From Fragum whitleyi (lineage: Eukaryota; Mollusca; Bivalvia; Cardiida; Cardiidae), in contig OX411551.1 in assembly GCA_948146395.1 (NCBI GenBank), positions 47,510,854 to 47,574,853 on the forward strand: 64,000 nt of DNA, written 5' to 3'. Numbering within the stretch: position 1 is the first letter of the stretch; each line of letters begins with the position of its first letter. The notes under the pieces are model-generated. The model did not search any database, was not told the DNA's origin, and saw nothing but the letters and a program-made list of their open reading frames with translations. This document shows positions 21,921 to 33,263 of this stretch, piece after piece. Position numbers and translations under genes: made by a program.

Positions 21921-22204
21921 TAAGAGTTCGAAACTACACTACCCCATGTGTGCTCCTGTTATTATTAATCACGTGTATGACCCTTGTTCAGTATTTCTTT
22001 CTTTGTAGAATAAACGTAATTTCGAAAATGAAGTATGCGTGTGCGTGTTTGTGGTTTTATCCGGTCAATCCGTGCTCGGAGCATACGTCTTTTGATGCGG
22101 CATTTTTTTTTTAAATGATTGATTCTACTGTTTTTTCCTAATTTATTTCTAAAATAATTTTGCAAGTTTGGTATAATCAAGGTTCTACTCTCTACTGACA
22201 ATCA

Positions 22205-22205
<1 letters not shown>

Positions 22206-22258
<53 letters not shown>

Positions 22259-22270
22259 GGGGGGGGGGGG
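22206..22270. repeat. T-run followed by G-run
   Basis: About 38 T, then about 25 mostly G, directly before a SINE head. It could be a poly(A)-type tail on the minus strand or an assembly-sensitive homopolymer. Confidence 0.8.
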
Positions 22271-22274
22271 TCCT

Positions 22275-23285
22275 TCAGCCGCCGTCATAGCGCAGTGGTA
22301 GCGTGTCGGACTGTCATTTAAAAGGTCCCGGGTTCGATCCCAGACGGGTCGATAGGTCTAGCCGAAGGGGTAGAAAAACTGCGTACCAAGTTGCCAAAAA
22401 GTGAAGAAATTGGGCTTGTTTTGGTCTTTTAAAACGCAAACCGCATACCTTTCTGCTGTGCTGCCTGACCTAGGCTCGTGCGAGTGACCAGGGGACCATC
22501 TGAACCTGCAACGCTCCGAGTTTCGGGTCGATTGGTCAAGGCAAAGGGGTAGAAAACTGCCTACCAAGTTGCCAACAGTGAAGGCCTTTGGGTCTGTAAG
22601 GGTTTTTCAGCAGTGAACCGCATACCCATGGGCTGAGCGGGCTGACCTGGACTGGCTCGAGTGACCAGGGGACCACCTGGACCTGCAACATTCCCAGTTT
22701 GGGGTTGATCGGTCAAGCCAAAGGGGTAGAAAACTAGCTATCAAGTTGCCAACAGTGAAGGCCTTTGGGCTTGTTTTGGTCTTTTCAAGCGCGAACCACA
22801 TACCCTTCTGCTGTGCGGTCTGACCTTGGTTCGCGGGAGTGACCACGGGACCACCTGAAGCTGCAACGCTCCGAGTTTCGGGTCGATCAGTCAAGGTCAA
22901 GGTCGACCCATTTGTCCAGGTATGCCAATTTAAGTGGAATAGAGCATTGACTTTGGCCATGCGGTCTGATCTGGACTCGCACGAGAGACCAGGGGACCAC
23001 CCCGACCTGCAATGCCAAGAGTTCCGGGTCGATAGGTCTAGCCTAAGGGGTAGAAAAACTGCGTACCAAGTTGCCAATGGGTTCGATCCTAGACGGCGGC
23101 AATTATCCCTTCCAACTAATTGTCTCCAACAAATGGGTCGATAATTGTGGACCTATAAGGGTAAACAGATTGAAGCTAGGGAAAAGATATAAGGGTATTA
23201 TCAGTTTGAGAAATACCAGGAATCCATTGTTAGGTGCTCCAGCCACCGAGATATGAAAACTTATTAAAAATGTTGTTTACCCCCA
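22275..23285 (+). mobile_element. tRNA-SINE split by a 731-bp insertion
   Basis: The tRNA-like head is at 22278-22347 and the body at 23079-23285, matching the 14.1-kb SINE. GGGTTCGATCCCAGACGG at the left border and GGGTTCGATCCTAGACGG at the right border are an 18-bp direct repeat that differs at one base, as expected of a target duplication inside the B box. Confidence 0.85.
22348..23078. repeat. GC-rich insertion made of ~4 degenerate ~180-bp units
   Basis: Repeated phrases GGTCGAT.GGTC..GCC, AAGGGGTAGAAAACTG, ACCAAGTTGCCAA and GTGACCAGGGGACCA recur at ~145-180-bp spacing. The base composition is richer in GC than the surroundings. A 156-codon frame on the minus strand and a 101-codon frame on the plus strand run through it without recognisable domains, and the repetition argues against a normal gene. 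Confidence 0.75.
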
Positions 23286-23320
23286 AACAAACAATTTATC
23301 ATTTAATCATGACCCGTTAC

Positions 23321-23450
23321 AGTTCCGCAACATTTCGGACAACATGTTCTTTCACAAAGTTAACCGATGTTTCGGAATGAAAATCATTAGGAAACCTCGG
23401 TTAACACTGTTAAAGTTCATGATTTCCAAAACGTTGCAGAACGATTACGA
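23321..23450. repeat. Imperfect ~130-bp foldback
   Basis: TTCCGCAACATTTCGG..TTAACC on the left is mirrored, with mismatches, by GGTTAACACTG..AACGTTGCAGAA on the right. Probably a small MITE. Confidence 0.6.
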
Positions 23451-23989
23451 GTCCACTGCCTTACGAAGAATGTGTAAAATTGAAATCCCCTTCAATTTGT
23501 TTTAAGCTTTAATCCTGGGGTAGGTTTTTTTTTCGTTGAATTTACACTCAGTAGATCTACCTTAAAGGGCTGTCACACCACAGCGTATAAGAGTAACTTA
23601 TTCCCTGCGTGTTTAATACTGATTATACGCATAACTTTTCAGCGTATAACCACCGCACTTGCAAAATTTTCATCTTAGACCACTGACCATCGTATGTTCG
23701 ACGTAAGTGTAACGTATGACGGCGGCGAGTACGCATTGGACGAAAAATAAACGCTGTCGTATGTCAGCGTCATTTTTCCGTTTATAGACTTATGGTTTGC
23801 GTATGCAAGCGAACAAGTAGCGTATGGATAAGGTATAAAAGCGTATGAATAGCTTATAAATAGCTAAAAGATAAAGTATAGCAATAAAGATAGTTTAATC
23901 TAACTTTTATAATGCGCATTTTTTCACAATATACGTGAGGAACCTGCTTTTCTTTGAAAGAAACGCCCTACTTATTATAGCACACATTT

Positions 23990-24330
23990 ACTCATTCTAC
24001 ATAAGGTTGAATAATTTAATTTCTTTAATGCTTTCCGGTGGTTTATCGAGAAATAACGATGGATTATCACTTGATAAACTCACCGCAAAAGCAGTAAAAT
24101 TATCAAAAACTTTTTGTGGTTTTGTGCATTCCATCATATCTGACGTCATCTATGCGGGGCGAAATAAGTGACGTCACAATGAACGTTGCATAGCAATCAC
24201 GTGCAAAATGACGCGCTTTACGAAAATATGTCATAGAAATTTCACATTTTGTCTCATTCTTGCATTAAAGACATAGAATAATCGTTTGTTTATTGTGTAA
24301 GATCGATTTATATTTCATTTTATTAATTCC
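23990..24330. repeat. Dispersed repeat, copy 1 (copy 2 at 35.01-35.25 kb)
   Basis: AATGCTTTCCGGTGG, 'GACGTCATC', 'CACGTGCAAAATGA' and 'TTTCACATTTT' occur in the same order and spacing at 35010-35250 inside the elongase intron. The copy there has lost most CpGs, as expected of an older, methylated copy. Confidence 0.7.
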
Positions 24331-24478
24331 CATAAGACTTGAGGGTCCTGAGCCTATTCCAAAAGCAACTTTCATTACTGAAGAAAACCCCAGCAATAAA
24401 AACTGTAAACACTGCCGCAATGATGATGACAGCTCTTCGATTTTTTCATAAGTATCTCGCTTGATACTTAAAGGACCT

Positions 24479-24722
24479 GGGGCCCGTTTTACTAAACATC
24501 TTACGATCATTTTGTGCGTAAGTCAAAAATTAAAGTTGCTTCTACAGTAGTAAATAGATATGGTATTCTGCCATGCAACATCTCATTGGAATCGTCTTCA
24601 AAAGACGATTCCAATGAGATATTGCAAGGGAGAATCCACCATTGAATAAAAACACCAGATACGATTATTGATTTTGACTTACGATTATTTTTTTTCGTAA
24701 GTTGTTTAGTAAAACGGGCCCC
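24479..24722. mobile_element. MITE with GGGGCCCGTTTTACTAAAC termini
   Basis: The left end GGGGCCCGTTTTACTAAACA and its inverse at the right end give ~28-bp terminal repeats including CTTACGA. The centre has a perfect hairpin (ATCTCATTGGAATCGTCTTC and its inverse). No coding frame. Confidence 0.88.
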
Positions 24723-25004
24723 TGGTCCATTTTCAATTGATTGATCAAATGAACGATCCTTACGGTAACACATTCATTCTGTACCCGTTTGTAGAGAATA
24801 AATGAACCATTGTTGACTATTTTGCGATTACGAGATAAAGTGTACGGACGGACGGACAGACGGTGGGAATACCACAACGTATGGCACTAACGTATGCGAA
24901 CGTATGCATATAATATTTGCGCCCTCATGCTCTGATGTACATGTACGCTAGGTTTTCCTTAGTCATAAGTCGTGTGCGATACAAGTATAGTTCCGCAATT
25001 GAGA

Positions 25005-25068
25005 GTGAGTGATCAAAGGTCAATTGTGTCTATACAGGTATAGACAAAATTGACTTTTGGTCACTCAC
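25005..25068. repeat. 64-bp near-perfect hairpin
   Basis: GTGAGTGATCAAAGGTCAAT and ATTGACTTTTGGTCACTCAC pair, with GTCTATACAGGTATAGAC at the tip. The stem is about 30 bp with few mismatches. It is a small MITE or a precursor-like hairpin. Confidence 0.8.
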
Positions 25069-25278
25069 TTAAACTTGTTGATCTATACGCTGCTATACGT
25101 TGGTATACGTTCTTGTACGCAGAAGCCGAAAATATGCAATATAAATTGTCGTTATTATAATTGTAGTCGATATATTCCAATATAATTTGTAATGTAATCA
25201 AATACATCGCCATGTGATTGGCTCCAGCCCTGGTCAGGTTGTAGGACTTCTTTCTGTCCTTTTTTTCTCCCTTTTCTA

Positions 25279-25400
25279 GAATGAGGCAGAATCAGCTTCA
25301 GGCCAAGGAGAAAATCACGCCCCCTACCACAATGAAGATGAGAGAATCAAGGCCCGTGAAATACATCGTCGGCAAATTGTATATGTTGCGTCTCAGCGGT
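25279..25400 (+). other. Exon-like open segment, uncertain
   Basis: A strong acceptor-like tract (TTTTTTCTCCCTTTTCTAG) ends at 25278. The next 39 codons are open and look protein-like (NEDERIKAREIHRRQ..), rich in charged residues. I see no clear donor, although GTATATG at about 25378 is possible. No partner exon is identified. It could be a fossil exon or chance. Confidence 0.2.
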
Positions 25401-25739
25401 TTTTTTTTATCTTGCCCTATCACAGCAGAATTAACAACAGCTTTCCATTTCACCTTCGCCTGACAATATCTAGCTCTACTGACCGAATGTTTTTGTCCAT
25501 TCGCTCTTCTGTCCGTGCGTCAGTCTGGTGTCTGCCTTTCCGTTCACTTGATAAAAAATAATGGGTCCTTGCAAAAGTAATTTCATTATGAAATAGTTTG
25601 AAGAGAATCAAATGAAAACTTAGAAATACTAAAAAAAGATCTTTTTTCTCTGAAACTACTGTTCAGATTTCATCCAAACTTCCTATTGATGATTTTGGCA
25701 CACGCTCTTTCAGATTTGTTCGAAAATTATGAAAGGCTA

Positions 25740-25993
25740 GTGACACGGGCTCTACCGACTGACGTAGATGTGCCGGGTTGAATCCCCGACGGCGACACTC
25801 ATCATTTCTGACTATTTTTCTTCCACCAATGGGTTGAAAACCTTAGACCTATGTGGGATAGCAGCTGGTGGCTAGGAAAGGATGTAATGGTGGTACTGGT
25901 GTGAGAAATACCAGGGATCCATTGTAAGGTGCTCCAGCCAGAACGATATGACTGAAATAATGTTGAAAGAGGCGTAAAACCCATTCAAACAAA
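25740..25993 (+). mobile_element. tRNA-SINE, degenerate head
   Basis: The body phrases ACCAATGGGTTGA, AGAAATACCAGGGATCCATT and GGTGCTCCAGCC match the other SINEs and end AAACCCATTCAAACAAAC. The A box is eroded and the B box reads GGGTTGAATCCCC. Confidence 0.85.
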
Positions 25994-26079
25994 CAAATTC
26001 ACAATAAAATGTCATTCTATTCTATGAAAAATATCGAAAATTCCGTAATATTTGTGGACTTCATTACATTTGAGCCAGT

Positions 26080-26311
26080 GCGTGATAATTCCAACAATTT
26101 CACCATGTACAAGGTACGAACTTTGAGCACTTTAGACAAAGACACAATGCAATAACAATATATTCTGACCGACTTAAGAGCGGTTAAGAGCCTGCCTATC
26201 AATCCAACACTTACATTTTGAAGACTGGTCAGTCTATGCAGGCTGCATAGACTGACCAGAAGCATTGTTTTCCGCACATGGGAAATTGTTGGGAATGTCA
26301 CGCACGTGCTC
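26080..26311. mobile_element. ~230-bp TIR element, copy 1 (copy 2 at 63.57-63.76 kb)
   Basis: GTGCGTGATAATTCCAACAA.. is mirrored by TTGTTGGGAATGTCACGCAC. The interior holds the hairpin CTGGTCAGTCTATGCAG/CTGCATAGACTGACCAG. The second copy keeps 'ACATTTCCAACAATTTCA' on one side and 'TTATTGGAAATATCACAAGTG' on the other. Confidence 0.75.
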
Positions 26312-26339
26312 ATTTATAAGCCACCTTATTTTACGCGAT

Positions 26340-27015
26340 AAAATCATTCCCGTGTTTTCCGATTAATCTAGCCCATTTAATACAGGAAGCTTCTTAAAAG
26401 CCTTATTCTGACAAAGTTCCAAGGACAGGGTAATTTTGTAGACTTTGACGCGTATAAAAGATACTTTTTCAGCGAAAATCCACAAGGCCCCTTCTCCCGT
26501 CGTTTCCTACATGTCACCATTTTTTTCGAAAGTAACTTCCTTATGACCCGATAACCATCCTCTTAAAAATTCAAAGAAATCTGACAATATTTGTAGATAT
26601 TTCGCGTAAACGAGAATATTTTGAGCATACAGCCATAACGCCTCTTTTCCCGTGTTTTCGAAATGAACAGCCCCTTTCTTATAAAGCTTAAATCGTACGG
26701 TGAAATGTTCAAGGCATGTTTGAGCAAACAATCCACAAGGCCACTATTCCCGTGTTTTTCCGTGGATCAGCCCCAGTTTTGAACGGCGCCTTCCTTATGA
26801 CCATATGAACGTTTCAAGTAAATCCATTATGACTTGTGGACTTAATCGCAATACCGAGATTATTTTGAAACGACACCACAAGGCGCATTTTCTCGTGTTT
26901 TCCGACGAATCAGTCTCTTTTTCAAAAGGAACATTCCTTATGACCCTACAAAACATGTGTAAGTTTTAAGAGAATCTGACAATATTTGTGGTCTTTTGCG
27001 TAAACAAGGATTCTT
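26340..27015. repeat. Degenerate tandem array, ~100-150-bp period
   Basis: CCCGTGTTTTCCG or close variants occur at about 26352, 26498, 26650, 26750 and 26893, with 'TTCCTTATGACC' and 'TCTGACAATATTTGT' in register. It ends in GACAGACGGTCGG. It may be another, very decayed pearl-like element. Confidence 0.6.
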
Positions 27016-27209
27016 TACGGGCAGACAGACGGTCGGAAATTACGCCATTATCATAGCTCTGCTGACCTTTGGCCAGTCACGGAACCTCAATTATATATAT
27101 GTTTAGTCCATGTATACTGAGTGTGCCTTTGTCAGTAGAGCTAACAAGTAGGAGAATTTACCAATTTTGTGAAGGGAGTTATTTTTAATTCAGTATATTC
27201 TAAACTAAT

Positions 27210-27486
27210 CAAGATGTGTTTGTGAAACACGAATGCCCCCGGAACAGCATTTTTTTAAAGTTTGACCTTGACAGATGACCTTGACCTTGCCACATGTCCT
27301 TGACCTTGTCACATGACCTTGACTTTGGTGTACAGCTTTCTATGTCAAATACTTTTGGAGAAAAGGCAAAGGTTAAGTTTTCGGGTTAAGTTTCCGGACA
27401 GACGGACGGACAGACAGACGGACGGACAGACAGACAGACAGACGGACATGAGTAAAACAATCTCTCGATACGGGGGCATAAAAATC
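27210..27486 (-). mobile_element. Short pearl-like element without tandem units
   Basis: On the minus strand: head TTTTTATGCCCCCGTATCG, a GTCCGTC/TGTC run, TGACCTTGACC phrases, then CCGGGGGCATTCG and a hairpin GTGTTTCACAAACAC followed by ATCTTG. The layout is that of the 30.8-kb element. Confidence 0.65.
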
Positions 27487-28103
27487 TCAAATTAAATACT
27501 AAATCTGCGTTGATCAAGCAGAAATCAAACATCTAATTTTACTCATTTTTTTGTTGATTACATAAAGATGTTTACTTTCTTTGGTTCTTGGGTTTTGATT
27601 TGTTATGTTTTTCATCTATCTAAAGCTGTGTGGAGCGATACTCTATTAAGCGTCTTTTCCAGAAACCCGTCTAGCCTGAAGCAGCTCTGCGTTCATCCTA
27701 GTCAGAAAACGGTGTAAAAAGTTTTCCAATTATACCCCGCTTTGCGCGTGCACCTGCGTGCAAAGCAGGGTATAATTGACAAACTGATGGCGCCGCTTTG
27801 TCATCCAGGGCGGGACTCGAACCCTTGTATGGTGTACGATTTTGGGTGGATAGCCTACTGTCTCTTTAAAAGCCATGATCCCTTAAATAAAATGGGAACA
27901 CCCACAGTTTTTTTGATGTTATCGTACTTTTTGGATGCATGTCCATATAATGAACGAAACAGGTGCACGTCCATCATTTTGACGTGCACGTTTATTTTAT
28001 TGGTCAATGTCGTATCATAAAAAATCAACGAGTTGATCTCTGTTTTTTACATACTCAATCACTTTTTAAGGGTTAACCTGTAAATTTTGTGTATGCATCC
28101 TCA

Positions 28104-29940
28104 TTTTTAGCTCGACTATTCGTAGAATAGGTGGAAGGGGGGGGGGGGCAATTCCGGTCACCCGGACGTCGGCGTTGGCGAAATGCTTTGGTTAAGGGTT
28201 TTCGTGCAACATGTAAAATCTCTGTTTCTACTACAGCTATTGCTTTGAAACTTTGCATGTGCTTTTGTGACCATAACATCACCGTCTATACAAAGGTTCA
28301 TTAGTCTAATATTGAATTTAGTGGAATTTTAAAACTATTCGGACTTGGAAATCTTGGTTAAGTTTTAATGCGCAAGTGTTGTTTATCTATCATAGCTCTG
28401 TTTCTACTTAAGCTATTGTTTTGACCTTTGCTTTCCACATGCTTCTGTGACCATAATTTCGGCCTTTAAACCCTTTTCGGACTTAGAAATTCTTGGTTAA
28501 GTTTTTACGTGCAACTGTTCTTTATCTGTTTATATACTGAACGCAAAAAGTTTAGTCGCACTTTTTATAACGTCACGAAGAAGTCAACCAATGTAACGAA
28601 GCAAAAGTTTCTATTTGAAATATATTTGCCATCCTATTGGCTTACTTTTTGTCATAACTGTTTTAATATCACTCTCAGACATACGTCTGACATGATGTAA
28701 ATGTGGATTTTACGTACGAAGCTGATAGCTGCGTGTAACAAAATGAATTAATGTTCTTTTTTTGTTTTATTGGATAACTCTTATTCCGCGTAAGCATTAA
28801 GCGATAAAATGCATTGCATCCTTCAAAAACGAGCGAAGTTATGACATGACGTAAATCAAATGGATAGCGCATTGACATATTGAATACCGTGGGCATATCT
28901 GGGAGGAGATGAACTTGCATTTAGCTTCTGCGACTATCGTTTTTATTTTCATACGGTTCATTGCGAAAAAATATTGACATGATATGACCCAATTTCGTTT
29001 TACAGATCTTGTAAAACGACAATAGGAGGGCAGCCGAACGTCATGCCGTTACGTTAAAAATGAAATGCTTTCATTATCCCAACTGATTGCAGTTGGTAAA
29101 AAGCATCACTTTGGATCATTCAAGTCTTATTTTTTATCAGTGGAAACCTATTGAAAAGAACCTACCTGTAAACAAGTTAAATTAACGCCACCGCGCCGTC
29201 AATCGAACGTTAGTGATCGCTTAACCAGAAAAGCGCAATAACTCAATTTCTTAGGTTAGAAAGAAACAGAAGAAACTTTTTTCCTACCTGAATAACAATA
29301 TTCTGCAAAATTATCTCTGATAAAACAATTGTTGATTTTTGTGAGTTAGGTGTAAAGATGATGATGAAGAGTCACCAGAAAGATCCCATACTCTAACCAA
29401 CCCATTTTTTATTGAAACAAGATACCCGAAGATGATGTTGATCGTAAGAAACATTTTTTTGTGATACAAATTGGAAGTAACGTACCTAAATTAAACTGTG
29501 TAACTTTTCCATTCTACCGGTCTTTTCAAAATCGTGTCCTTGCGGTTTGCCATTTTCGTCTAACATAACAAAATTGTTGGATTATGGAAGGGAAATTGGT
29601 CAGAATTATAATTAATGTCATCCATTTTGATAAAGATGAATCACATCCTGAAATATATCCCATCGAAGAGAAAACGACTAAACTTTTTGCGCTCAGTATA
29701 TATAGGTTTCTACTAGAGCTCTTGCTTAAAAAACCTTGCACATGCTTCTGTGACCTTAATATCAGCCTCAAAACAAAGATTCAATAGCCTGTCGTGGAAT
29801 TTACTGCAATTTTTACCTTTTTTTGGACTCAAAAAATTCTTGGTTGAGCTTTTGAGTACAACTGTTGTTTATCTGTTATATCTCTTTTTCTAAAAAGTTA
29901 TTGCTTGGAAACATTGCACACAATTCTGTGACCATAATAT
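28104..29940 (+). mobile_element. Pearl-like element (176-bp family), interrupted and truncated
   Basis: The head TTTTTAGCTCGACTATTCG matches the 2.33-kb element. Units are seen around 28262 and 28440, then again around 29745 and 29925. In between lies the transposon at 28537-29696. The tail hairpin is missing; the sequence runs into a SINE fragment at 29941. Confidence 0.78.
28537..29696. mobile_element. 1.16-kb TIR transposon inserted in a pearl-like array
   Basis: CTGAACGCAAAAAGTTTAGT at the left end and ACTAAACTTTTTGCGCTCAG at the right end are inverted copies, flanked by TATA on both sides. A TA-type target suggests the Tc1/mariner group. No frame exceeds 81 codons, so it is non-autonomous or dead. 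Confidence 0.85.
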
Positions 29941-30052
29941 ATATGGGGGCTATTTAAGGATGTAATGGTAACATACAAGGGATCCGTTGTTGGGTTATCC
30001 AGCCGCCGAGATATGAATGTTAAAAGCGACCTTAAACCATATTCGATCAATC
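29941..30052 (+). mobile_element. SINE 3' fragment
   Basis: Matches only the last ~110 bp of the SINE body (GGATGTAATGG..GGGATCCGTTGTTGGGT..CCAGCCGCCGAGATATG..AATCAATCAAAC). The head is absent. Confidence 0.75.
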
Positions 30053-30724
30053 AAACAGATGTTTACATGCATGACTAATCGGAAACCTTTTAACCCATTT
30101 ACAACGCTACGTCCCTGACCTGAACAAAATGTGCCCTAGGAAGGTATTTTAATCCCAATCATTTATGTTACATGGTCACATTGTAAACCCTTACGGAATA
30201 TTTTTTTCTATAAAGGCCATCTTTTCGATGATGCAGTATAGTATCACAAAATCTAGTCACATGATGAGGAACATTCTAGGAAAGTTTCCTGCAAATCCGT
30301 ACATAAATGAAGGAGGAATTGAAAGCTGATCTTTTGTCAGACATGAATATTCTGCATAAACATGGAATATTACAGGTTCCAAATGACTTAGGGTAATCAT
30401 GTTAAAAATTCTTTTGACAAAATAAATGTTCAGACGAATATGTAAAATAAGAGGATTCGAATAAAAATATTTCATAATTTATTGTTATTCAAAAGAAATC
30501 TACAAAAATTACATAACAGTTATGTATGAACATATCACAAAAATTGAGTAAATAGAGAGATACCTCAATATACTTAAATGATCGTCCAATGACTAAACAT
30601 GTCAACCCCACAAATGACCATAATTTATTGTTATTCAAAAGAAATCTACAAAAAATTACATAATAGCTATGTATGAACATATCACAAAAATTTAGTAAAT
30701 AGAGAGATTCCTCAATATACTTAA

Positions 30725-31230
30725 CCCTTTCCTGTTTTACAAAATTTTGGACCTGTCCAAATTCAAAGGTTTTGTAAATTATATTTCAACAAGAGCTGTC
30801 ACTGTAAGATGACAATGCCCCCGACACTGCTTTGATTTTAAATTATGGCCAATCTATGTTGAAGGTCAAGGTCATCCAGGGGTCAAGGTCACCAAAGTAT
30901 GTGCCTACAGAAAGGTAATGTACCAAGGAATGTTGTGGTAAAGTATGATGCAAATATGTTAAGTAATAAGGAAGTTATGGCCAATGTTAAAGTTTTTGGA
31001 CGGAATGACGGACGGACGGACAGACGGACGGACGGACAAGTCAAATTTATGATGCCTCCCTATCGGGGGCATAAAAATAATTCAAATTGAAAGATAACCA
31101 TTCAGTATGGTAGAAAATAGTGTGGAAAAAGAAGAAACTGCTTGTCAGTTGGCAATTTCTTCTTTTTTCACAATGTTTTCTCATATCATAATCACAGGCA
31201 CGCAAAAAGCAGGGATTGAACAGCAAAGGG
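30725..31230. mobile_element. TTAA-type (piggyBac-like) MITE, copy 1, with nested element
   Basis: TTAA precedes CCCTTTCCTGTTTTACAAAA and the element ends AACAGCAAAGGG before TTAA. Without the nested insertion at 30788-31077 it is ~220 bp, like the copies at 33.26 and 35.97 kb. A central hairpin (GAAGAAACTGCTTGTCAGTT and its inverse) precedes TTTTTTCACAATG. Confidence 0.88.
30788..31077 (-). mobile_element. Short pearl-like element nested in the MITE
   Basis: On the minus strand: head TTTTTATGCCCCCGATAGGG, (GTCC)n, a single non-tandem core, then GTCGGGGGCATTGTCATC and CAGTGACAGCTCTTGTTG. It disrupts an otherwise normal MITE, so it is younger than the MITE. Confidence 0.75.
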
Positions 31231-31339
31231 TTAAATGATCATCCAATGACTACACATGTCGAGCCCAAAAATGACCTTGAAGTTTGAACTTGGTCTTTAT
31301 CCTTTATCTTTGGCTTACCAAATAGCACTTATATTTATT

Positions 31340-31410
31340 GTTGATTTTCTGCTAAAACATTGTAACTACAGCTTTATACAAGCTGTCGTTACAAGATTTT
31401 AGCAGAAAGC
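31340..31410. repeat. Short palindrome module
   Basis: GTAACTACAGCTTTATACAAGC and GCTGTCGTTAC pair, followed by AAGATTTTAGCAGAA as at 1.1 kb. Confidence 0.65.
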
Positions 31411-31754
31411 CGACAATATAGAGGAGAAAATTTAGCAAAATCTTTTATTTTTAATTTTTTTTTTTTTTTAAAAAAATAATCATTTATATAAAAAGCTATG
31501 GCCCTGACCTTTGAGATACATAAATAATCCTTAAAATGATACATCTACTTCCTGAGGGTTAAAATCTGAAAAACTAGTTTGGAATCCACCAAGAATTAAT
31601 AGTAAGAGGTATGATCTTGGCATCCAGTACAGGTGCACTAACAAACTAGCCTTCAACACACTAACACTGAAGTGTAATAGTAACATGCATGTCTCCCTCA
31701 ATGCCATTTGGTATGTTGCGGACTTTTCTGTAAACAAAGTACCTACGATGTCAA

Positions 31755-32170
31755 TCAGGAACCCTGGGCAATAATACGGAACAGAACTCAGGAATAATAA
31801 GACCAAAGTCATGACACGGTGTCCTTTTGCATATGGGTTTTCATGACGTTACAATTATAAATCATTGCTATGCTAAGAATGATGTTGCAAAATATAAATT
31901 CAACAACTAAAGAATAAAAGAGAGCATTTTATAATTTAACAATAAAAAAACAGGTTTTCAATTGCCTTTTGACATCAAAATATGAAATGTCTAAAAAGTC
32001 TCCAAAGAGAATCGGAAAGAATGAACAAGATGAGTTTTTCTTCAAGTGTTTTGAATAACTGTTGAAGTACCATCAGAAACCGAATTACCTAAAGAATGAT
32101 ACAAAATGACTAAGCTTACGTCCAAAGTACTTTCCAGTTTATGAGAACGGTGTTCCAATTGCCTTGGGAC
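31755..32170. repeat. Uninterrupted copy of repeat X (empty site)
   Basis: Collinear with 10142-10448 plus 17245-17310, joined without the 6.8-kb element. 'GAAGTACCATCAGAAACCGAATTACC' corresponds to 'GAAGTACAACTAGAAGCCGAATTATC', and 'CTTACGTCCAAAGTACTTTC' corresponds to 'CTTACGTCCGAGGTACTTTC'. Confidence 0.72.
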
Positions 32171-33263
32171 ATAATTGTGCTAATTTTGGGTCATTTTTTA
32201 GGTTATATGGCTTCTGGTGGTACTTTTTCTAAAACGCTTGAAAATAAGCTTAAATGCTTTCCTAAATAATATATTAATGGAGATTTTTTTTTATATTTTA
32301 CTTTGATTAAGAAACGCAGTAAACCCTGCATTTTGTATTCAAATAATAATATGCCCAGTTTTAAATCTTTTGTTGATCTTGTTTTACTCATTGTTATCCT
32401 AATGATCGTGACATTTTATAAACCCACATGCGAAATGATGCGCCTTTTATGGCAGCACACGTATTGTTCCTAATTTTAATACTCTAGAACCACCATGGAT
32501 TCCTAATTGCCTGTTTACCTGAGGGCTCAAGAAAATGGACTTTAGACAAAAATCATATTGTAAGTCATGAATCATTGATTGATATCACATAAAAAACAGA
32601 AGAGAAGCAACTTCACCAGACTTTGACTATTGTGCTCTCTTTCAGACAACTTCAAATTTAACGAAACTCGACATTTAAAGAAAGATTACATTTCTGGTAA
32701 GAAGAAAAATTACATTTCTGATAAAATCAGATCATAAATTAAGTCAAATAAAATTTTATGTAACACAAAGAGATGATAATTTCTAAGATGACTTAAAAGG
32801 ACTGAAGAACCATCATTCAAGAAGATCTTATACAATTTCCAGCAAAAATCGTAAGATAACTACATATATCAGTGTATAAATAATTTGAATAAATTAAAAA
32901 GTTACAATTTCCTTTTAAAATAAGAAAAAAATCTTAAAAATTTAAAGTAGAAATCAAATAAAATCTGTACAAGATGATAATTCATTTGATCTTTAACTTG
33001 ATATTTTGAAAAAAAGACAAAAAAAATTGAGAATTTTTAAGATAACATGATTTAACAATGATAACGATTGCACATAAATATTGAAAACTTGCACAATTGA
33101 TAATTATCACCTTTAGCAAGCCATTTCTTCAATTTCCACAATTTCATTTTCTTTCCTAAATAACTATAATTATTTTAAATGTCATCCATTTTTAAACTGT
33201 TATCTGCATCTTCTTTGCATTCAAACAATTCTAAAATTTTGTTGCTAAACAAATATTGCTTAA
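32171..33263. other. No gene seen
   Basis: Very AT-rich DNA downstream of the elongase gene. No exon or repeat boundary recognised. Confidence 0.45.

Larger units (their letters stand above)
23565..25130. repeat. Region rich in CGTATG/CGTATA motifs on both flanks
   Basis: Clusters of CGTATG, CGTATA and GCGTAT at 23580-23870 and again at 24880-25120 bracket other repeats (23990-24300, 24479-24722, 25005-25068). This could be one large element with subterminal motif repeats. I could not find matching inverted ends. Confidence 0.45.
30475..31285. repeat. Tandem duplication of a ~145-bp unit; second copy interrupted
   Basis: Unit 1 (about 30475-30620) and unit 2 share AATTTATTGTTATTCAAAAG through CTCAATATACTTAA and ATGATCGTCCAATGAC. 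Unit 1 reads straight through the TTAA. Unit 2 is split exactly there by the MITE at 30725-31230. Confidence 0.88.

Noticed and set aside
22607..23077. 156-codon minus-strand frame as a gene
   Set aside because: It lies entirely in degenerate ~180-bp tandem units, with an overlapping plus-strand frame of 101 codons. No domain and no splice context.
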